Shown here one piece after another: positions 6,641 through 10,929 of a stretch of DNA of 10,929 bases. The stretch's first letter is position 1, and each line of letters opens with the position of its first letter. The DNA comes from CAKSIW01 sp045576435 (GTDB taxonomy: Bacteria; Bacillota; Clostridia; Monoglobales; Monoglobaceae), in contig JAZNGL010000099.1 in assembly GCA_045576435.1 (NCBI GenBank), forward strand, positions 1-10,929, given 5' to 3'. The notes below the pieces were generated by a model. That model saw only the letters and a list, made by a program, of their open reading frames with translations. It was not told the origin of the DNA and did no database searches. Both the position numbers and the translations under genes were made by a program.

Positions 6641-6982
6641 TTAAACTCTTTCTTTAACTTTTGCAGCCTTACCAACTCTATCACGGAGATAATAAAGTCT
6701 TGAACGTCTAACCTTACCACGTCTTGAAACTTCAATTCTATCGATGTTAGGTGAATTAACAGGGAATGTTCTTTCAACTCCACAACCATAAGAAACCTTT
6801 CTAACTGTGAAAGTTTCACGGATTCCACCATGATTCTTCTTAATGATAGTTCCCTCAAACATCTGAATTCTTTCTCTGTTTCCTTCTTTAACCTTAACAT
6901 AAACACGAACGGTATCACCGATGTTAAGTTGAGGAAGGTCTGTTCTGATTTGTTCTTGTGTAATCTGGTCTAAAATATTCAT
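6641..6982 (-). CDS. rplS: 50S ribosomal protein L19
   Basis: A 113-residue L19, which sits at the 30S-50S interface and helps form intersubunit bridges. The opening MNILDQITQEQIRTDLPQLNIGDTVRVYVKVKEGNRERIQMFEG, the IKKNHGGIRETFTVRKVSYGCGVERTFPVNSP core and the RRGKVRRSRLYYLRDRVGKAAKVKER tail are characteristic and complete, and length is normal. The ATG at 6982 has AAAGGATG 7 nt before it. A strong extended -10 promoter and a structured leader of about 80 nt lie upstream. In many Bacillota rplS follows trmD; here it instead follows mgsA with its own promoter, so this copy of the cluster has been rearranged or trmD-rimM lies elsewhere. Confidence 0.97.
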   Translation of the reverse strand: MNILDQITQEQIRTDLPQLNIGDTVRVYVKVKEGNRERIQMFEGTIIKKNHGGIRETFTVRKVSYGCGVERTFPVNSPNIDRIEVSRRGKVRRSRLYYLRDRVGKAAKVKERV

Positions 6983-7064
6983 TTTTTACATCCTTTCTAT
7001 TTCAGGCATTCATGCCACACACTTTCCAGATAAAGTATCAGCAGAGGACTACCCATAATCAACC
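6983..7064 (-). promoter_or_regulatory. Candidate L19 leader (5' UTR of rplS)
   Basis: The leader of about 80 nt contains two compact hairpins. One pairs ATACTTT (7038-7032) with AAAGTGT (7025-7019) around a 6-nt loop. The other pairs GGCA(T) with (A)TGCC (7016-7005) around a short loop. The region before them (7064-7039) has weaker pairing. Ribosomal protein leaders that bind L19 and regulate rplS have been described in low-GC Gram-positives. I cannot confirm that this one matches that family's consensus by eye. Confidence 0.45.
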
Positions 7065-7069
7065 AATAA

Positions 7070-7098
7070 ATTATAACACACTTATTTTAAATTTGCAA
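7070..7098 (-). promoter_or_regulatory. Extended -10 sigma-A promoter for rplS
   Basis: TTGCAA (7098-7093) and a perfect TATAAT (7075-7070) are separated by 17 nt, and TG at 7078-7077 makes an extended -10 (TGTTATAAT). Transcription would start near 7064-7063. This is the clearest promoter in the window, fitting a highly expressed ribosomal protein operon. It separates rplS-lepB-rbgA from the mrd-min-mgsA genes upstream. Confidence 0.75.
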
Positions 7099-7131
7099 GT
7101 GTTTTTTTTAAATTTTTTAATATTTAATTCA

Positions 7132-7539
7132 CTATTTGCTTTTTGGATTAACAATATCTCTCCAATCAAGGTCTCCGCGTTCAAGACCTCTTATCAAAAC
7201 TTCAGCAGTTGCGCTGTTAGTTGCAAGAGGAATATTATGCACATCACATAATCTAAACAAAGCAGATACATCCGGCTCATGAGGTTGAGCGGTAAGTGGG
7301 TCTCTGAAAAACAAAACCAAATCGATTTCGTTATATGCAATTCTTGCCCCTATTTGCTGGTCACCACCCTGAGGTCCGGACAAAAACAAATTAACATTCA
7401 TTCCCGTTGCTTCAATTATCAAACTTCCTGTTGTTCCAGTTGCGCAAAGATTATGTTTGCTCAAAATACCTTTATAAGCAATACAAAAATCCACCATAAG
7501 CTCTTTTTTCTTATCATGAGCAATTAATGCTATATTCAC
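7132..7539 (-). CDS. mgsA: Methylglyoxal synthase
   Basis: A 135-residue cytosolic enzyme that converts dihydroxyacetone phosphate to methylglyoxal and phosphate, a glycolytic bypass when sugar phosphates build up. The four catalytic positions known from E. coli (H19, D71, H98, D101) appear here with a constant offset of 11: H8 in IALIAHDKKK, D60 in GPQGGDQQIG, H87 and D90 in QPHEPDV. ATGTTG (33-38) and TNSATAE (107-113) are phosphate-binding segments. Length is slightly short but complete. The start is a GTG at 7539, 8 nt after AGGAGG; an ATG at 7546 is out of frame. It follows minE by 67 nt. In several Clostridia mgsA closes the mreBCD-PBP2-min-rodA cluster, which fits its place here. No clear terminator follows. 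Confidence 0.96.
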   Translation of the reverse strand: MNIALIAHDKKKELMVDFCIAYKGILSKHNLCATGTTGSLIIEATGMNVNLFLSGPQGGDQQIGARIAYNEIDLVLFFRDPLTAQPHEPDVSALFRLCDVHNIPLATNSATAEVLIRGLERGDLDWRDIVNPKSK

Positions 7540-7606
7540 ATTTCATTCCTCCTAAAATTAAAATGCCACACCTTATTGGACGCTATTAAACTTCATAATA
7601 ACATCC

Positions 7607-7882
7607 TTATCTTTTCTTCATATTTTTAATCGGAATATTTGCAGTAAGTGCTGGCACCAAAGACTTTCCATCTTCACTTTGTGCAGTTGTTAATTGTATA
7701 TCAAGACCACTGTCTGCAACATCCATATATTTCGCGAGCACTTGCATTATTTCATCTTTTATTGTTTCTAAAAAGTCGGGCGAAACATTGGCTCTATCAT
7801 GAACGAGAACCAATTTAAGCCTATCCTTTGCCACGTCTTTTGAAGTATTTCTTCTGCCAAAAATTTTAGACAAATCCAGCAT
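7607..7882 (-). CDS. minE: Cell division topological specificity factor MinE
   Basis: A 91-residue MinE. It stimulates the MinD ATPase at the membrane and so drives pole-to-pole movement of the Min inhibitor. The N-terminal MLDLSKIFGRR is the membrane-binding amphipathic segment. AKDRLKLVLVHDRANVSPDFLETIKDEIMQVLAKYMD holds the MinD-contact strand/helix and the following helix. The C-terminal part (DIQLTTAQ, then LVPALTANIPI) is the dimerisation beta region. The ATG at 7882 has AAGGAGAG 7 nt before it; a TTG-started extension to 7951 has no support. The gap of 72 nt to minD is unusually wide for this pair but contains no other gene. MinE with SpoIIM points to a Clostridial rather than a Bacillus-type Min system. 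Confidence 0.94.
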   Translation of the reverse strand: MLDLSKIFGRRNTSKDVAKDRLKLVLVHDRANVSPDFLETIKDEIMQVLAKYMDVADSGLDIQLTTAQSEDGKSLVPALTANIPIKNMKKR

Positions 7883-7954
7883 CAATTTTCTCTCCTTAAT
7901 TTTAAATAATCCAATTTTACCGTTTCCGGACTTAATATGGTCAGTTGGCAAAAC

Positions 7955-8746
7955 TTAGTTTTTGCTAAACAGTTTCTTAATCTTCCCAAAGAAGGATTTT
8001 TCCTCAAGGTCCATAAGAGGAACATTGTTGCCCATAAGTCTTTGAGTTATATTTCTATAACCCTGACCTGCAACTGACTTCATATTCACAACAGCAGGCT
8101 CTCCTTTATTTGTTGAAACAATAATATCCTGGTCATCAAGAATAATGCCTATCAAATCAATATTTAAAATATCAATTATATCGTCAACATTCAGCATATC
8201 TCCGCGCTTAACCATATCAGGGCGAATTCTGTTTATAATGAGATAATGCTCTTCAATTTCATGTGCTTCAAGCAAGCCTATTATTCTGTCAGCATCACGA
8301 ACTGCCGAAACCTCAGGAGTTGTAACAATCAAAGCCTTATCAGCACCCGCAATGGCATTTTTGAAACCTTGCTCAATTCCTGCAGGGCAGTCAATAATTA
8401 TAAAGTCATATTCTTCCCTAAGCTTTTCACAAAGCTCCTTCATCTGTTCAACCGAAACAGCATCTTTATCCTTTGTTTGTGCTGCAGGAATCAGGAACAA
8501 TCCATCAAAGCGCTTGTCCTTTATAGCAGCCTGTTTAGGGGTACATTCACCATTTATAACATCAACTAAATCATAAACTATTCTGTTTTCAAGGCCTAAA
8601 ACAACGTCTAAGTTTCTCAAGCCGATATCTGTATCAATCAAAACAACTTTTTTGCCGAGTTTGGCAAGTCCTACTCCTATATTAGCAGTTGTTGTTGTTT
8701 TTCCAACACCGCCTTTACCTGAAGTTATAACAATTACTTGTGACAT
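7955..8746 (-). CDS. minD: Septum site-determining ATPase MinD
   Basis: A 263-residue ParA/MinD-type ATPase that dimerises on ATP binding, sticks to the membrane and recruits MinC or MinE. The deviant Walker A motif is SGKGGVGKTT with K11 and K16; LIDTDIG (D38, D40) is switch I and IIIDCPAG (D119) is switch II/Walker B. The last residues, LEEKSFFGKIKKLFSKN, form the amphipathic membrane-targeting helix, so the protein is complete at both ends. The ATG at 8746 has GGAGGG 6 nt before it. Its own promoter-like sequence lies at 8785-8813, so minD-minE may be made independently of minC and PBP2. Confidence 0.97.
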   Translation of the reverse strand: MSQVIVITSGKGGVGKTTTTANIGVGLAKLGKKVVLIDTDIGLRNLDVVLGLENRIVYDLVDVINGECTPKQAAIKDKRFDGLFLIPAAQTKDKDAVSVEQMKELCEKLREEYDFIIIDCPAGIEQGFKNAIAGADKALIVTTPEVSAVRDADRIIGLLEAHEIEEHYLIINRIRPDMVKRGDMLNVDDIIDILNIDLIGIILDDQDIIVSTNKGEPAVVNMKSVAGQGYRNITQRLMGNNVPLMDLEEKSFFGKIKKLFSKN

Positions 8747-8784
8747 TTAAAGCCCTCCATACTAATTATCAATATCTTTTCTTC

Positions 8785-8813
8785 ATATTAACACAAATCC
8801 ATGAAAATGTCAA
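8785..8813 (-). promoter_or_regulatory. Probable internal promoter for minDE
   Basis: A perfect TTGACA (8813-8808), a 17-nt spacer and TAATAT (8790-8785), with TG at 8793-8792 giving an extended -10 form (TGTTAATAT). Transcription would start near 8778, about 32 nt before the minD ATG. It lies in the 71-nt gap between minC and minD. Confidence 0.6.
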
Positions 8814-8817
8814 AATA

Positions 8818-9279
8818 TTATTTCTTTTTCTGTAGAAAATCTTCAATAAAAATTTTGTCATCTTTTACATATGCAATTTCCGGATAAATTTCGTTATTTG
8901 CTTCACCATCAGGCGAGCGTGCGATTATATCTGCTATCCTGAGCTGGGTTGGAGATAAATTAAGTGCAATTGCAATAGCATTAGTGTCACCCTTTGCCCC
9001 TGCATGAATCGTTCCCTTAACCGTTCCCATAACAAATATATTTCCCGCCGCAACAACCTCTGCACCCGGATTTATGTCACCAACAATAACAACATGCCCC
9101 TCTGATTCAAGAGTTTGTCCTGAACGCAGCGTTTTATTATAGAATTTGGTATATTTGCAATCAACATCAATTTTCATTGCAGCATTTAAAAGCTGGTCCG
9201 GAGTTTCTATCGTTTCGGTTTTTTCATCTGTGATTTCATCTTTAGTATTTTCCTCTAAAATTTTCTCATTATCTACCAT
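8818..9279 (-). CDS. minC: Short MinC: C-terminal domain only
   Basis: A 153-residue MinC-type protein. Residues 1-28 are strongly acidic (11 Asp/Glu) and look unstructured. From about 48 onward it follows the MinC C-terminal beta-helix domain: RSGQ at 52-55, the MinD-binding motif, then VVIVGDINPGAEVVAAGNIFVMGTVKGTIHAGAKGDTNAIAIALNL and QLRIADIIARSP. Usual MinC proteins are about 210-230 residues, with an N-terminal domain that blocks FtsZ assembly; here that domain is missing. The gap to the upstream gene is only 51 nt and the reading frame closes 13 codons before the ATG, so no N-domain can be hidden by a start choice. A weak AAAGG lies before the ATG at 9279. It may be a reduced division inhibitor, or act mainly as a MinD partner. 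Confidence 0.88.
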   Translation of the reverse strand: MVDNEKILEENTKDEITDEKTETIETPDQLLNAAMKIDVDCKYTKFYNKTLRSGQTLESEGHVVIVGDINPGAEVVAAGNIFVMGTVKGTIHAGAKGDTNAIAIALNLSPTQLRIADIIARSPDGEANNEIYPEIAYVKDDKIFIEDFLQKKK

Positions 9280-9330
9280 TTTTACCCCAACCTTTCCGCT
9301 CCTTAAATAAGCATTTTATAGTAAAACTAT

Positions 9331-10929
9331 TTATTCCATAAGTTTGTTTAATCTAACAGTTTTATCTTCAACTTCAGAAAATCCCAGATAATATCCCATC
9401 ATATCTCTCGCAACACTTGCCGCAAAGCTACTTGTTGCGCCATGTTCAAGAACAACAGCAACAGCAATACGTGGGTTTTCATATGGTGCAAAGCCAACAA
9501 ATAGAACTGTGTCACTTCCTCTGCTGACTTCTGCAGTACCCGTTTTACCGCCAACAGCAATTGGAAAATCTTCAAAAACAAACTTTGCTGTTCCATCCTC
9601 AGTAACACGTCTCATTCCATCTTTAACTGCTTCAAGTGTTTCATCTGAAATCTCATATTGTGAAAGAAGTTTGGGTTCATTCTTGTAAACAATCTCACCT
9701 GAATCATATCGTCTGACTTCTTCAACCAAATGCAATGCATATCTATTGCCTTTATTCAAAATTGTGCTGACATAGCTTGCAAGCTGAGCAGGCGTAAACA
9801 TGTTATCAGACTGTCCTATTGCTGCTTGAATAGTATCACCCGGATACCACTCCATATCAAGTTTTTCTCTATATTCCGGTCCCGCAACAATCCCTCGTGA
9901 CTCCGAAAGTTCAATTCCTGTTGGTTTTCCTAAGCCAAAATATCCGGCGTATTCATTAAGTTTCTCAATCGTAAGCTGTCTTCCCATATCATAAAAGAAA
10001 TAATTACACGAAACCCCAATTGCCTGAGAAACATTAATACTACCATGTGTCTCACCGGTATTCTTCCAAATTAAGCAGGTTGGTTGAAATGATGGTGCAT
10101 AATACGTGTAAATTCCTTTTGTTTCAACTATTGTCTGAGGCAAAATTATTTTTTCCTCAAGCGCCGCAATTGCAGTTAATGGTTTGAAAGTTGAACCGGG
10201 AGTATATGCACCATTTAACGCCCTATTAAGTAAGGGTAGCTTTTTATCATTTAAAAGCTTAGTATATTCCTTAGTATATTGGGCAGGGTCATAGTTCGGC
10301 AAGGATGCCATTGCTAGAACGCCACCCGTCTCAATTTCAACTGCAACTGCTGCTCCGCTATAGCAATCATTTCCCTTAGCAGCTCGTGCTGCTTCAATAT
10401 TTTTGGCTAGCGATTCTTCAGTCACCTTTTGCAACTCTGAATCAATTGTCAATACAGCAAAATTATCCGTCTGCGGCGGCTTAACATTCAATGTCTGAGA
10501 AACATTTCCGGTCTTTGTCTGTTCAACTCTCTTATATCCATCCTTACCCTTAAGATATGGTTCAAGAACCTTTTCCAAGCCATCTTTGCCGATTATATCG
10601 TTCATTCCATAGCCTTTATCCTTAAGTTCAGCATATTCTTCACGGTAAATAATATCCGTCCTCCCAAGAATATGCGCCGCAAGCGAACCATTCACATATT
10701 CGCGTACGGGTTCAACTTCAACACTGACTCCCTTTAATTTGAATGACATTTCTTTTATTTTTTGAACAGTTCCCATTTCAATATCATTCGCGAAGAGATA
10801 AGGATTCATTACACTAAAATTCTTAGTTTCCATTGTATATCGAACGCCGGCAATATTTCTCGCATCCTCAACATCGTATTTGCTTGAAATTTTATACCTG
10901 TTATAGAAATAATCCATTATTTCATCCGG
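9331..10929 (-). CDS. mrdA: Penicillin-binding protein 2 (class B transpeptidase), 5' end outside window
   Basis: The visible part is 532 codons: the frame stays open through the ATG at 10917 to the window edge (codons for P-D-E-I precede it), so the membrane anchor and start are missing. PBP2 cross-links peptidoglycan with RodA in the elongation complex. Counting from that ATG, the pedestal region (AHILGRTDII, GKDGLEKVLEPYLKGKDG) spans about 80-127 and the transpeptidase domain about 185-510. The latter carries STFK (242-245, nucleophile S242), SCN (303-305) and KTGT (458-461), so the enzyme looks active. PBP2 is preferred to a division-type PBP3 because minCDE follow, as in the Clostridial mreBCD-PBP2-min cluster. 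The stop is 51 nt before minC. Confidence 0.92.
   Translation of the reverse strand, partial: PDEIMDYFYNRYKISSKYDVEDARNIAGVRYTMETKNFSVMNPYLFANDIEMGTVQKIKEMSFKLKGVSVEVEPVREYVNGSLAAHILGRTDIIYREEYAELKDKGYGMNDIIGKDGLEKVLEPYLKGKDGYKRVEQTKTGNVSQTLNVKPPQTDNFAVLTIDSELQKVTEESLAKNIEAARAAKGNDCYSGAAVAVEIETGGVLAMASLPNYDPAQYTKEYTKLLNDKKLPLLNRALNGAYTPGSTFKPLTAIAALEEKIILPQTIVETKGIYTYYAPSFQPTCLIWKNTGETHGSINVSQAIGVSCNYFFYDMGRQLTIEKLNEYAGYFGLGKPTGIELSESRGIVAGPEYREKLDMEWYPGDTIQAAIGQSDNMFTPAQLASYVSTILNKGNRYALHLVEEVRRYDSGEIVYKNEPKLLSQYEISDETLEAVKDGMRRVTEDGTAKFVFEDFPIAVGGKTGTAEVSRGSDTVLFVGFAPYENPRIAVAVVLEHGATSSFAASVARDMMGYYLGFSEVEDKTVRLNKLME

Noticed and set aside
6580..6918. A 112-codon minus-strand frame overlapping rplS
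   Set aside because: It is a shifted frame of rplS with no ribosome binding site or recognisable domain, and rplS itself is an unmistakable L19.
7560..7606. A small open frame (MKFNSVQ) between minE and mgsA
   Set aside because: It has seven codons and no good ribosome binding site or known counterpart, and chance is the simplest explanation.
7607..7951. A MinE with 23 extra N-terminal residues
   Set aside because: It would start at TTG without a ribosome binding site, while the ATG at 7882 has AAGGAGAG and begins the known MinE N-terminus.
1..10929. CRISPR arrays, tRNA genes, insertion sequences, phage or defence islands
   Set aside because: I found no regular repeat-spacer pattern, tRNA-like fold, transposase, or accessory genes. 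The window is housekeeping sequence with consistent composition.

Overview
This AT-rich window is core chromosome of a low-GC, probably spore-forming Bacillota, most likely a member of the Clostridia. The evidence is a SpoIIM homologue, a complete MinD/MinE pair downstream of a class B PBP, an rplS-lepB-rbgA-rnhB-yraN cluster, strong AGGAGG-type ribosome binding sites, and GTG starts on several genes. All 14 recognisable genes lie on the minus strand, so transcription runs from the right end (10929) to the left (1). I see no plus-strand gene, tRNA, rRNA, CRISPR array, insertion sequence or phage gene.

In transcription order the layout has four regions. (1) Cell shape and septum placement, 10929-7132: the 3' part of the elongasome transpeptidase PBP2 (mrdA), a short MinC, MinD, MinE and methylglyoxal synthase (mgsA). 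A promoter-like sequence lies between minC and minD. (2) Ribosome and protein export, 7098-4997: a strong extended -10 promoter and a structured leader precede rplS (L19), followed by lepB (signal peptidase I) and rbgA (50S assembly GTPase). A terminator-like hairpin follows rbgA. (3) Nucleic acid and peptide housekeeping, 4981-2983: rnhB (RNase HII), the YraN-family nuclease-fold protein (ATGA overlap with rnhB) and an M19 dipeptidase. (4) Amino acid metabolism and sporulation, 2896-1: a sigma-A-type promoter, an aspartate-type aminotransferase and proC. A sigma-E-like promoter then precedes spoIIM, and the first 29 codons of a XerD-type recombinase run off the left edge.

Most of this is conserved housekeeping content, and I found no convincing undescribed system. 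The points that merit a second look are these: a MinC that has the C-terminal MinD-binding domain but no room for the N-terminal FtsZ-inhibiting domain; the absence of rodA between minE and mgsA; a hairpin with a U-tract between rbgA and rnhB that explains a spurious N-terminal extension of RNase HII; a probable L19 leader; a long hairpin without a U-tract between rplS and lepB; and a sigma-E-like promoter with a 14-nt spacer in front of spoIIM.

There are no gene-free stretches over 300 bases. The largest gaps (2829-2982 and 6983-7131) hold the aspC promoter and the rplS promoter plus leader. Functional calls rest on motif recognition by eye, with no database search behind them.
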